Part shown: piece after piece, positions 10,147 to 20,509 of the stretch
Position numbering within the stretch: the stretch's first letter is position 1
How the letters are laid out: each line of letters begins with the position of its first letter
Source of the DNA: Adineta ricciae
Lineage: Eukaryota; Rotifera; Eurotatoria; Adinetida; Adinetidae
Assembly: GCA_905250025.1 (NCBI GenBank)
Contig: CAJNOJ010000132.1
Coordinates: 1 to 64,000 of the forward strand
Length of the DNA: 64,000 nucleotides
Direction: 5' to 3'
Position numbers and translations under genes: made by a program
The notes under the pieces: generated by a model
What the model saw: the letters and a program-made list of their open reading frames with translations, nothing else
Database searches by the model: none
Told to the model about the DNA's origin: nothing

Positions 10147-10331
10147 CTTTCTTTTATCGTGTTAATCCGAGAAATGAAGTTTATTGTATCTCTGAAAGTC
10201 GCATGGCCGTTAGAAGAAGAATGTAAAACATATGCGCTACGTGTTTCAAACAAAAAAGTACGAACGAAAAGTTTGATGGTATTTTATTCCTTCTTTTGTT
10301 CGTAAATGAGATAAAAGTGCTTTTATTCAAA

Positions 10332-10762
10332 CTAAGGTTCGCATTTCATAAGGCATAGACTTTTTTTCGGTGAGTGTCGACAGCCGAAACTATAGCCAGG
10401 CGCTCGCGGTTTGTAGTATTCTAATTTTGTTATATAATATGCGCCTGGACCTGGTACTCTGTCGTAACTCCCGAGATGATTTCCCGTACGTGAGCTCAAT
10501 GAATAACTAGGTGACGATGGATAGACCGCTTTTATTGCTGGTCGTATATCGTACACAGGTCCTAAATAAAAACTGATAATTTCATTCACTAATATCCATA
10601 ATTCTTTACCGGGACTACGATGTTTTTCTTCATCATCCTGTTGAAAGGCGGAATCGAGTGATTTGATTTGATCGTTATGAACTAACGACGAGCAAGTGAG
10701 ATCATTTTCAAGAAGGAATCAAAAATGAAAATAACAATACCAGATGTCGAGTTGCTCGTCAT
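10332..10762 (-). CDS. SHIPPO/STPGR-repeat (ODF3/CIMAP-like) protein
   Basis: I assemble three exons: 10741-10762, 10610-10681 and 10332-10561, with introns of 59 bp (10682-10740) and 48 bp (10562-10609). The frame stays open through all joins and gives 107 residues. Repeats of the type SPGPVYD...PSYSLSSR, then VPGPGAYY...APGYSFGCR are SHIPPO repeats, which in ODF3/CIMAP proteins lie along ciliary and sperm-tail microtubules. Two to three repeats make this a short member. Predicted role: axonemal microtubule association. The first exon is only 22 nt, so its placement is less certain than the other two. Confidence 0.65.
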
Positions 10763-10782
10763 TCCTATTTCTTTTTTTTCTA

Positions 10783-10982
10783 GAATAAATGAATGAAAAC
10801 TACGTGGAAAGAATAATACTAACAAGAGAAAGAAAAAAATCTTTGTAGTTCCTCTTTATGTTATTTCATTTATGAAAGATTAGATCGCTGCTGCGCAAAA
10901 TTTTTCGAATTCAGCGGCATTTTCACTCATTCGTTGAGCAAACTGTTTAAAATAAACCTTCAATTCTTCACGAGTAGGACAT
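10783..10982. repeat. 200-bp contig-end duplicate of 11004-11203
   Basis: Identical to 11004-11203. It carries a duplicate of the last 34 codons of the KH/macro/TIR gene (stop at 10880-10882, minus strand). With the 21 Ns that follow, the offset is again 221. Confidence 0.9.
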
Positions 10983-11003
10983 NNNNNNNNNNNNNNNNNN
11001 NNN
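10983..11003. other. 21-N assembly gap
   Basis: The only multi-N gap in the window. The flanks are the same 200 bp, so no sequence need be missing. Confidence 0.95.
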
Positions 11004-11100
11004 GAATAAATGAATGAAAACTACGTGGAAAGAATAATACTAACAAGAGAAAGAAAAAAATCTTTGTAGTTCCTCTTTATGTTATTTCATTTATGAAAGA

Positions 11101-12325
11101 TTAGATCGCTGCTGCGCAAAATTTTTCGAATTCAGCGGCATTTTCACTCATTCGTTGAGCAAACTGTTTAAAATAAACCTTCAATTCTTCACGAGTAGGA
11201 CATTTATAAGGTTTTCTTTTCTGCTGAGTAGGATATTGGCGTTTCGACACTGGATTTTTACGATTAGTAGCGGATTCCGGTGACAGGCACGGTAAATCTG
11301 ATTGTTTCTGTGCGTTATCTCCCGCACTGGATGTCGGCTCCCTATAGTCTGTTTGATGTATTCGAATTCCATAACTAAAGTCTTCGTCAACAGGATATTG
11401 ATTTAATACAGTGCGCCATGAAAATCGTTCGACAGGTCGTTTGGTGATAGTAGATTCAAATATATTTCGAACTTTAATGGAAGAAGACTGTACTGATACT
11501 AATGCTCGATCGGTGACACCAAGTCCTTGGAGAATATACTCTGGCATTGGAAATACAGCGTCGTTGATATCGCCGCTGGGCGAAAATGGTGGTAGATTTT
11601 GCTTAGTAGTATGTGTCGATCTTTCCAACCAACGTCGAATCCATGGCAGTTCAATCAATTTGTAGTCTTTATCCTTAGAATCCACTTCTTTTGAGTCAGG
11701 ACTATTGACGGTTGAATGTAATTGCTGCATCAATTTCGCCATATCCTCGTCATCAATACGGCCGATTCGCATCAGCGTTTGAATTCTTTCATTATACTTC
11801 GCTCGTCGTTGTTCTACAGTCATCATGCGTGAAATCCTCTCTGTATTCAACTGTGGGAAAGATGATCTATTCGATCTGATGGATTGTAACTAGACGAAAA
11901 AAAGAACATTTTTAGGTATATGCAGCATCGGATGGCGATCGTACTTACAATCTGCAATAATAAGTAATCAACTTGCGTATTAAAATCGTGTTCCGAACCA
12001 AATAGTTGAACAAACAGTTTGCCTTCAAAAACTTCTCGTTGCCAACCAAACAATGGATCATTTCGAACTTTTAATAAGAAAATTGGTTTTCCTGTTCCAA
12101 GAATATATCTTGCTTCTTTTTCACATGCTTGACTCTCATAGTAATTCTCGCTGATACAAAGTAGAATGCAGTCTGCTTTGTTTATTTGAGAAGATATGTC
12201 ACGTTCTTGATCATCTTTCATCGATTTTGCCCATATAACCAATCCTTCTTCGCGAAGTCGTTTGATTAAACATTGACATTGTTTTGCGTCTTGTTGACAA
12301 TAGCTGATCAAAACGTTGCATGTCT
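11101..12325 (-). CDS. KH/macro/TIR protein M, haplotype 1, TIR and C-terminal part
   Basis: Exon 5 (11101-11889) and most of exon 4 (11949-12325), with a 59-bp intron 11890-11948. Exon 4 encodes the TIR domain: TCNVLISYC start, KSMKDDQERDI loop, CILLCISENYYES strand and SQACEKEARYI, whose second E of CEKE aligns with the catalytic glutamate of SARM1-type TIR NADases. Exon 5 encodes about 260 residues that follow the TIR, with a motif RWLERSTHTTKQNLPPFSPS-GDINDAVF shared with the neighbouring paralogue P, and a helical KVYFKQFAQRM end. Collapsed over haplotypes the gene has five exons and encodes 1052 residues. Likely role: NAD+-cleaving or signalling TIR adaptor; function inferred. Confidence 0.75.
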
Positions 12326-12326
12326 N
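12326..12326. other. N junction: return to haplotype 2 of gene M
   Basis: 12327 restarts at the homologue of 11046; 121 bases match, then the first difference occurs at 12448. Confidence 0.9.
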
Positions 12327-12381
12327 AGAGAAAGAAAAAAATCTTTGTAGTTCCTCTTTATGTTATTTCATTTATGAAAGA

Positions 12382-13602
12382 TTAGATCGCTGCTGCGCAA
12401 AATTTTTCGAATTCAGCGGCATTTTCACTCATTCGTTGAGCAAACTGCTTAAAATAAACCTTCAATTCTTCACGAGTAGGACATTTATAAGGTTTTCTTT
12501 TCTGCTGAGTAGGATATTGGCGTTTCGACACTGGATTTTTACGATTCGTAGCGGATTCCGGCGACAGGCACGGTAAATCTGATTGTTTCTGTGCGTTATC
12601 TCCCGCACTGGATGTCGGCTCCCTATAGTCTGTTTGATGTATTCGAATTCCGTAACTAAAGTCTTCGTCAACAGGATACTGATTTAATACAGTGCGCCAT
12701 GAAAATCGTTCGACAGGCCGTTTGGTGATAGTGGATTCAAATATATTTCGAACTTTAATGGAAGAAGACTGTACTGATACTAATGCTCGATCGGTGACAC
12801 CAAGTCCTTGGAGAATGTACTCTGGCATCGGAAATACAGCGTCGTTGATATCGCCGCTGGGCGAAAATGGTGGTAGATTTTGCTTAGTAGTATGTGTCGA
12901 TCTTTCCAACCAACGTCGAATCCATGGTAGTTCAAGCAATTTGTAGTCTTTATCGTTAGAATCCGCTTCTTTTGAGTCAGGACTATTGACGGTTGAATGT
13001 AATTGCTGCATCAATTTCGCCATGTCCTCGTCATCAATACGGCCAATTCGCATCAGCGTTTGAATTCTTTCATTATACTTCGCCCGTCGTTGTTCTACAG
13101 TCATCATGCGTGAAATTCTCTCTGTATTCAACTGTAGGAAAGATGATCTATTCGATCTGATTGATTGTAACTAGACAAAAAAGAAAATTTTTAGGCATGC
13201 AACATCGGATGGCGATCTTACTTACAATCTGTAATAATAAGTAATCAACTTGCGTATTAAAATCATGTTCCGAACCAAATAGTTGAACAAACAGTTTGCC
13301 TTCAAAAACTTCTCGTTGCCAACCAAACAATGGATCATTCCGAATTTTTAATAAGAAAATTGGTTTCCCTGTTCCAAGAACATATCTTGCTTCTTTTTCA
13401 CATGCTTGACTCTCATAGTAATTCTCGCTGATACAAAGTAGAATGCAGTCTGCTTTGTTTATTTGAGAAGATATGTCACGTTCTTGATCATCTTTCATCG
13501 ATTTTGCCCATATAGCCAATCCTTCTTCGCGAAGTCGTTTAATCAAATATTGACATTGTTTCGCATCTCGTTGACAATAGCTGATCAAAATGTTGCATGT
13601 CT
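12382..13602 (-). CDS. KH/macro/TIR protein M, haplotype 2, TIR and C-terminal part
   Basis: Exon 5 12382-13170, intron 13171-13225 (55 bp), exon 4 13226-13602. Only about three residues in the last 249 differ from haplotype 1 (EVDSKDKDYKLIEL versus EADSNDKDYKLLEL). In the TIR domain LVIWAK becomes LAIWAK. All TIR residues noted for haplotype 1 are kept, so both alleles look functional. Confidence 0.75.
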
Positions 13603-13603
13603 N
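13603..13603. other. N junction: 221-bp overlap with haplotype 1
   Basis: 13604-13824 equals 12105-12325 exactly. The open frame that seems to contain two TIR halves in a row across this N is an artefact. Confidence 0.9.
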
Positions 13604-15600
13604 ATATCTTGCTTCTTTTTCACATGCTTGACTCTCATAGTAATTCTCGCTGATACAAAGTAGAATGCAGTCTGCTTTGTTTATTTGAGAAGATATGTCA
13701 CGTTCTTGATCATCTTTCATCGATTTTGCCCATATAACCAATCCTTCTTCGCGAAGTCGTTTGATTAAACATTGACATTGTTTTGCGTCTTGTTGACAAT
13801 AGCTGATCAAAACGTTGCATGTCTTGTCTCGTCCCGATTGCGGACGGTCTGCAGCTAATGGGCGTGAGAGTTTTTCAGTGACTAGACGAGATTGAAGATG
13901 CCACTTCATCTCGGCATCACGGACGTGATTCGTAAAACCCGTTAGTTCAAGCTCTCTTTCAGTTCGATCGAGTCCAACGATAACGCATATGCTTCTACAG
14001 TATTGATAGAACGAGTTAATCCTATGCTGATCCCATTGATGAAAGATACCATTGGAATTCTCCAATTTTACTAAAGTGAAGCAACGCTGTAAGTACAGAT
14101 TTATTTGGTTTTGACATTTGGTCAGTCTGTCATGATCAGCTGCGAATAATGTTATCTTGATTACTATAATAACAACGATCTTGTATGATTCATACGTTCA
14201 GTTGAGTTCACCTTACCTGATAATGGCCACTCCATCTGTGCGTACGCACCCTCGGTATCTCCCAGCAGAGTTAAAAATTGATTGTATAGCGATTGTTGTT
14301 CAGGAAGTAGGATAAAGATGATTTTGAGCTGCAAGTTTTTCGCTCGCAATTGCTTTTTAACCGACGAAATCATTTCTTTTGCAAGAAGTCGTTCATTTGG
14401 ACATAAACTTGTCACCGAAAATGCAACCGACCTCGTACCTTGTCCTTCAGTTGCATATTCGATAGATTTGATTATAAAGATTTGTGTCGATCGTCGTAAG
14501 TCTTGATCGTCATTTGTTTCTGTTGGTGGCTTCCAATTCGAGAAAAGGATTCGTTTGCACTTCAGTTTCCCTCCGTCGGTTTCGGTAAAAGTCAAGCCCA
14601 TTGCGTCAGAGTAAGTACGTTCAGTATTGAAAGTACCTGCTCGTTCCACCACACCTTCTTTCAAACCATTCGTTGTCATTGGAATCACAATCATATCGAC
14701 CTTCTGTAAAGCGATATCTCCTAGACGGACTTCAATCGATCCGTTTTCACTATCGATTCTCTTAAAAACATCCGGCAAAGAAAATAAACCATCATCTAGT
14801 GTTGACTGTGATTCATCCAACATTGGCGCCCTTGGTATTTGATACGATTGACATCGTGTTTTAACCTCAATCTTAATACAACAATTATTCCGATGAGTAA
14901 TGGATCTCAAATGCTTCTCTGCTAGTTCTGCAATCTCTTTATGCAAAGGAACGCTTTTAAATGTGAGTGTTTGCGATTGGGATAGCAGTTGACTGATACG
15001 CGATTCAATTGCACCTTTCAAATGCGGTGGGGCCGTAAACTCGTGCAATCTCCAGCGTAACTTTACGCCAGCATCTTTATACTTTTCTTGAAGCTTATAC
15101 ATTTCTGAGGAATGGGTCTTCAGAACATATTCAATCTGGAAATAAACATGAAAAGAGCAAAATATATCGAACAAAAGTTCACATACCTCAGACGTATCGA
15201 GTGAAGTGATCGGAAAAGTAGTTAAATTCGATTTTTCATCAATTTTCAAGAATTCACTTTTTACTCGGTTCACCGCTTCATAATCACCAAAAATAACAAT
15301 CTTTTTTTGCATTGCCGTCATATCTGAAGCGTCCAGACTCACAGAAACAGCAACCTTTTCGCGCCTTGTGACATCGCTTACCAGTCTCTGAGATTCTTCT
15401 GCGATTGATCTGGAATTTTCAGAATAAAACGGTAGAAATAAGATTTCCAATAAGATTTTGTTTTCAATTAATTTCACCATTGATTTGTTGCTAGGAGTAT
15501 CTACCAATTGCTTGGATAAATAATAAATTTTCAATGAATATTTCGGCTCTTCGATACAAACAGTGAAGATATCTTCGAGCTTTTCATCCACAATGCCCTC
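13604..15600 (-). CDS. KH/macro/TIR protein M, central part (KH and macro domains)
   Basis: Exon 4 start 13604-14139, intron 14140-14216 (77 bp), exon 3 14217-15135, intron 15136-15186 (51 bp), exon 2 tail 15187-15600. Exon 3 holds KH-like segments, then from about residue 384 to 559 of the whole protein a macro-domain-like region: SIEVRLGDIALQKVDMIVIP, GVVERAG, and a final ...IIFILLPEQQSLYNQF strand. The order KH-KH-macro is that of PARP14-type proteins. The ADP-ribose loop is altered: the usual NAAN/NSTN is IPMTTN and the GGG loop is absent, so hydrolysis is unlikely and binding uncertain. Exon 4 begins with another KH-like block (RINSFYQYC...LELTGFTNHVRDAE) before the TIR. Confidence 0.65.
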
Positions 15601-15601
15601 N
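15601..15601. other. N junction: unmerged 221-bp contig overlap
   Basis: 15602-15822 equals 15380-15600 exactly. Confidence 0.9.
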
Positions 15602-16217
15602 ACCAGTCTCTGAGATTCTTCTGCGATTGATCTGGAATTTTCAGAATAAAACGGTAGAAATAAGATTTCCAATAAGATTTTGTTTTCAATTAATTTCACC
15701 ATTGATTTGTTGCTAGGAGTATCTACCAATTGCTTGGATAAATAATAAATTTTCAATGAATATTTCGGCTCTTCGATACAAACAGTGAAGATATCTTCGA
15801 GCTTTTCATCCACAATGCCCTCAATGCATTGAAGATGTTTTTCTTTGTTGAAAGGATCTTCTAACCATTTCTTAACTTCAATATCAACATCATATTTAGG
15901 ATACAAACCGAGCGTTGTCGCTTACTTTTCTCATTCGTGAACGTTTGTGATGGAATTGTCTGGAAAAGATTTTGCACAGCGTTGGATAATTTCTGTTGGA
16001 TTTCTTCTTTATTCTCCTGTGCTTTCGGAACATAGATTCTGTAACTGCTTGAAGCTTTCGCCGATCGTTCGGAAAATATTGTAATTGATACTGAGAGTAA
16101 TTGTTCCAAATGTTTTTTTACACACTTACGAAAATGATAGTTTTGGAAGAATTTTATTTGAATAGGATTATCAATGGTGTAACTGATTGCGTTTGATTTA
16201 GTCGATTCTTTTGGCAT
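15602..16217 (-). CDS. KH/macro/TIR protein M, haplotype 1, 5' part
   Basis: Exon 1 15926-16217 (97 codons plus one base) and exon 2 15602-15875, intron 15876-15925 (50 bp). Start chosen at ATG 16217: it opens the frame just downstream of the shared promoter region. The N-terminus carries a KH-like segment (QIKFFQNYHFRKCVKKHLEQ, then YRIYVPKAQENKEEIQQKL), and a second one follows in exon 2 (VDEKLEDIFTVCIEEPKYSL). KH-like folds in PARP14-type proteins bind nucleic acid or mediate assembly. Divergent from gene P, whose ATG is 269 bp away. Confidence 0.7.
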
Positions 16218-16486
16218 CGTAGATGATGTTAACGATCTCTGTTTTCAAAGTGTTTTGCAAACATACGAAAGAGAAAAAAAGAAAAACGTGGCAACAACTC
16301 TTCGTTTCTCTGCTTCCTAGGATGTAAAACAGTCAAAAAGGAAAAAAAAGTAATATTTGTGCAGCAGTTACTTTTTTCGGTGAAAAACTTGGACTTTTTC
16401 CATGTAAACTTGTGGCCTGACAAACAAATCAAACATTCGATACCTAATCTTGCCAATTTGTATTTCTAGATAAAAAAGATCGTCGC
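16218..16486. promoter_or_regulatory. Bidirectional promoter region between genes M and P
   Basis: Only 269 bp separate the two divergent start codons, so promoters and 5' UTRs of both genes must share this interval. On the plus side TTTGTATTTCTAG ends at 16469, followed by ATAAAAAAG and the ATG at 16487, a good splice acceptor with no upstream exon, as expected for spliced-leader addition. On the minus side a similar acceptor-like CAG precedes the ATG of M. No TATA box is clear. Confidence 0.5.
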
Positions 16487-18053
16487 ATGGCCACGTTGCC
16501 CTTAGAAACTGATTCAGGTATAACAAAACTCCATGTCTTTTCGGCAGAGAAGTATGGAAATCGTATAAAGATTTTTCATAATGATACTTTTCGAATTCAA
16601 CTGCAACGATATTTATCGACAACGCACAACACTAAGAGTTCCATTGATCTAACAGACGTACAAAATGTTAATGTAGAACTGATTGGAGCCAAACAGAACG
16701 TCAAAGAAGCACGCGAAATATTGAAAAATCTTTTCGAGTCCATGCAAGAACAAATTTTCAATCGAGATAAAACTGATCAACGAGGTAAAGTTTGATTAAA
16801 ATCTTCTCGCCCTTCGGTGAGTGTGATTATGACTATTTCAGTTATATATTGGGCTCAGAACATTGTTTCTGATTCAATTACCTCAGTCATACAAGAAATA
16901 ATGTCCAAAGAAGGACTTTTTACTCTTTGCGATAAAACCGCGATGTTCCATGGCTACTTGCGAACAATCTATTTTACTCGAGCACCTTTTGCGACTACCG
17001 TTGAGAAGATTAGTGAATTACTAGCACGTGAGATTGCTTATATTGCAGATGTTGGCATGCCAAAAGAGCAAACGAAAAATTTCATTAAAGCTATCGATGA
17101 ATTTATTGCAATGAAACAACATTCCGAGTTCACATTTATCCAATGTCGGTATCCATTGAAAGCTGATATTAAATTAGGTTTATTCGGACGAAAAAATTTA
17201 TTGAAAAAGATCAGAAAACAACTGCAATTGCTTTTCAGTAAATACAGGATTCAGACGCATCGATTGAAGATCAATTCAATTCAAGTGAAGCTCTTTTTTC
17301 CTCAGTAAAAGACGACGTCTATATTCCTTTTTAGCAAGAATATTTATTGGACCATTGCCGAGAACAAATTCAAGATATTGAAAATGAATACACTGATGAT
17401 AACGTGAAAATTCGAATAAGATCGAAAGAATTCAATGCACCACAGTACTTAATCGATACGATCAAACAGAAGTTGAGTAATTTCATCAGCTATTCAGCCA
17501 TTTGTCAATTTCGGAAGTTGGGCAAGACATTTTCATTGACTGCTAATGAACGTACACAAATTGATCAAATTGCTCGCAGAAATTATTGTCAAATCGAAGC
17601 AATCGATGTTCGAACCGACTGGATTGTTTGTACTATTCCGAAAGCATCACCTACGAAATCAATAAACACGTCAAATATGACTATTCAACGCTCCAATGAA
17701 CTGTCATCAATGTTAACCATGAAAAAGGTTTCAGTATCAGAGAACTCGATTGAAATTTATTTAATTGAACACACTGCTTCTGTGCCGGTAAGATACATTT
17801 GCTGGAATACTAATTATCAAACGTTTAAATCATAGAGAGATGTGACGATTATTTCATCGCATGCTGCTGCCACTGAAGAAGGAGTTCAATTCAAGGATGA
17901 TCATGAATATTTCGAGATAAGGTCAGGTAGGAAGCTTCTTTTTCACCTTTGGTCTCCAGTTTCCCCAATCGACAATGACGACGAAACTAATAAGAAGTTA
18001 AAGAAATCTATCCGAAGATTTATTTCCTCAACTTTACAAGCTGTTGTGAACTG
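16487..18053 (+). CDS. KH/macro/TIR protein P, haplotype 1, 5' part
   Basis: Exon 1 16487-16784, exon 2 16842-17284, exon 3 17335-17787, exon 4 17836-18053 (cut by N). Introns are 57, 50 and 48 bp. All joins keep frame. Exon 1 encodes a KH-like unit ending VNVELIGAKQNVKEAREILK, typical of the KH fold in PARP14-like proteins; exons 2 and 3 hold further units similar to those of gene M. Exon 4 starts a macro-like region paralogous to that of M but more degraded: the GDI aspartate segment of M (RLGDIALQKVD) reads YLIEHTASVP-RDV here. Collapsed, gene P has seven exons and 1084 residues. It appears to be the first cistron of an operon with the next two genes. Confidence 0.7.
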
Positions 18054-18054
18054 N
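18054..18054. other. N junction: return to haplotype 2
   Basis: 18055 restarts at the homologue of 15602; 121 bases match and the first difference is at 18176. Confidence 0.9.
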
Positions 18055-18670
18055 ACCAGTCTCTGAGATTCTTCTGCGATTGATCTGGAATTTTCAGAAT
18101 AAAACGGTAGAAATAAGATTTCCAATAAGATTTTGTTTTCAATTAATTTCACCATTGATTTGTTGCTAGGAGTATGTACCAATTGCTTGGATAAATAATA
18201 AATTTTCAATGAATATTTCGGCTCTTCGATACAAACAGTGAAGACATCTTCGAGCTTTTCGTCCACAATGCCCTCAATGCATTGAAGGTGTTTTTCTTTG
18301 TTCGAAGGATCTTCTAGCCATCTCTTAACTTCAATATAAACATCATATTTAGGATACAATCCGAGTATCGTCGTCTACCTTTTTCATTCGTGAATGTTTG
18401 TGATGGAATTGTCTGGAAAAGATTTTGCACAGCGTTGGATAATTTCTGTTGGATTTCTGCTTTATTCTCCTGTGCTTTCGGAACATAGATTCTGTAACTG
18501 CTTGAAAGTTTCGCCGATCGTTCGGAAAAGATTGTAATCGACACTGAGAGTAGTTGTTCCAAATGTTTTTCTACACACTTACGAAAGTGATAGTTTTGGA
18601 AGAATTTTATTTGAATAGGATTATCAATGGTGTAACTGATTGCGTTTGATTTAGTCGATTCTTTTGGCAT
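18055..18670 (-). CDS. KH/macro/TIR protein M, haplotype 2, 5' part
   Basis: Exon 1 18379-18670, intron 18329-18378 (50 bp), exon 2 18055-18328. Same structure as 15602-16217, with substitutions such as KKHLEQ to EKHLEQ and WLEDPFNK to WLEDPSNK. The frame is open. Nothing suggests loss of function. Confidence 0.7.
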
Positions 18671-18939
18671 CGTAGACGATGTTAACAGTCTCTGTTTTCA
18701 AAGTGTTCTGCAAACATACGAAAGAAAAAAAAGAAAAACGTGGCAACAATTCTTCGTTTCTCTGCTTCCTAGGATGTAAAACAGTCAAAAAGAAAAAAAT
18801 TGCAATATTTGTGCAACATTTACTTTTTTCGGTAAAAAACTTGAACTTTTTCCATATAAACTTGTGGCCTGTCAAACAAATCAAACATTCGATACGTAAT
18901 CTTGCCAGTTTGTATTTCTAGATAAAAAAAACTCGTTGC
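18671..18939. promoter_or_regulatory. Bidirectional M/P promoter region, haplotype 2
   Basis: Same length (269 bp) as haplotype 1, with small compensating indels in poly(A) and poly(T) runs. The TTTCTAG|ATAAAA acceptor upstream of gene P is conserved. Confidence 0.45.
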
Positions 18940-20505
18940 ATGGCCACGTTGCCCTTAGGAACTGATTCAGGTATAACAAAACTCCATGTCTTTTCGGCAG
19001 AGAAGTATGGAAATCGTATAAAGATTTTTCATAATGATACTTTTCGAATTCAACTGCAACGATATTTATCGACAACGTACAACACTAAGAGTTCCATTGA
19101 TCTAACAGATGTACAAAATGTTAATGTAGAACTGATTGGAACCAAACAAAACGTCAAAGAAGCACGCGAAATATTGAAAAATCTTTTGGAGTCCATGCAA
19201 GAACAAATTTTCAATCGAGATAAAACTGATCAACGAGGTAAAGTTTGATTAAAATCTTCTTCCTTCGGTGAGTGTGATTATGACTATTTCAGTGATATAT
19301 TGGGCTCAGAACATTGTTTCTGATTCAATTAGCTCAGTCATACAAGAAATAATGTCCAAAGAAGAACTTTTTACTCTTTGCGATAAAACCGCGATGTTCC
19401 ATGGCTACTTGAGAACAATCTATTTTACTCGAGCACCTTTTGCGACTACCGTTGAGAAGATCAGTGAATTACTAGCACGTGAGATTGCTTATATTGCAGA
19501 TGTGGGCATGCCAAAAGAACAAACGAAAAATTTCATTAAAGCTATCGATGAATTTATTGCAATGAAACAACATTCCGAGTTCACATTTATCCAATGTCGC
19601 TATCCATTGAAAGCTGAGATTAAATTAGGTTTATTCGGACAAAAAAATTTATTGAAAAACATCAGAAAACAATTGCAATTGCTTTTCAGTAAATACAGGA
19701 TTCAGACGCATCGACTGAAGATCAATCCGCTTCAAGTGAAGATCTCTTTTTCCTAAATAAAAGACGACGTCTATATTCCTTTTTAGCAAGAATATTTATT
19801 GGATCATTGCCGAGAACAAATTCAAGATATTGAGAATGAATACTCTGATGATAACGTGAAAATTCGAATAAGATCGAAAGAATTCAATGCACCCCAGTAC
19901 TTAATCGATACGATCAAACAGAAGTTGAATAATTTCATCACCTATTCAGCCATTTGTCAATTTCGGAAGTTGGGCAAGACATTTTCATTGACTAGTAATG
20001 AACGTACACAAATTGATCAAATCGCTCGCAGAAATTATTGTCAAATCGAAGCAATCGATGTTCAAACCGACTGGATTGTTTGTACTATTCCGAAAGCATC
20101 ACCTACGAAATCAACAAATACGTCAAATATGATTATTCAACGCTCCAATGAACTGTCATCAATGTTAACCATGAAAAAGGTTTCAGTATCAGAGAACTCG
20201 ATTGAAATTTATTTAACTGAACACACTGCTTCTGTGCCGGTAAGATACATTTGCTGGAATACTAATCATCGAACGTTTAAATCGTAGAGAGATGTGACGA
20301 TTATTTCATCGCATGCTGCTGCCACTGAAGAAGGAGTTCAATTCAAGGATGATCATGAATATTTCGAGATAAGGTCAGGTAGGAAGCTTCTTTTTCACCT
20401 TTGGTCTCCAGTTTCCCCAATCGATAATGACGACGAAACTAATAAGAAGTTAAAGAAATCTATCCGAAGATTTATTTCCTCAACTTTACAAGCTGTTGTG
20501 AACTG
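18940..20505 (+). CDS. KH/macro/TIR protein P, haplotype 2, 5' part
   Basis: Exon 1 18940-19237, exon 2 19293-19735, exon 3 19787-20239, exon 4 20288-20505; introns 55, 51 and 48 bp. Exon lengths are identical to haplotype 1 (298, 443 and 453 nt), and the protein differs by scattered substitutions only. The right-hand contig (20507 onward) overlaps this haplotype exactly. Confidence 0.7.
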
Positions 20506-20506
20506 N
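20506..20506. other. N junction: unmerged 221-bp contig overlap
   Basis: 20507-20727 equals 20285-20505 exactly. Confidence 0.9.
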
Positions 20507-20509
20507 TAG

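Noticed and set aside
13148..14065. Single protein with two consecutive TIR halves
   Set aside because: The repeat spans the N at 13603 and equals the 221-bp contig overlap.
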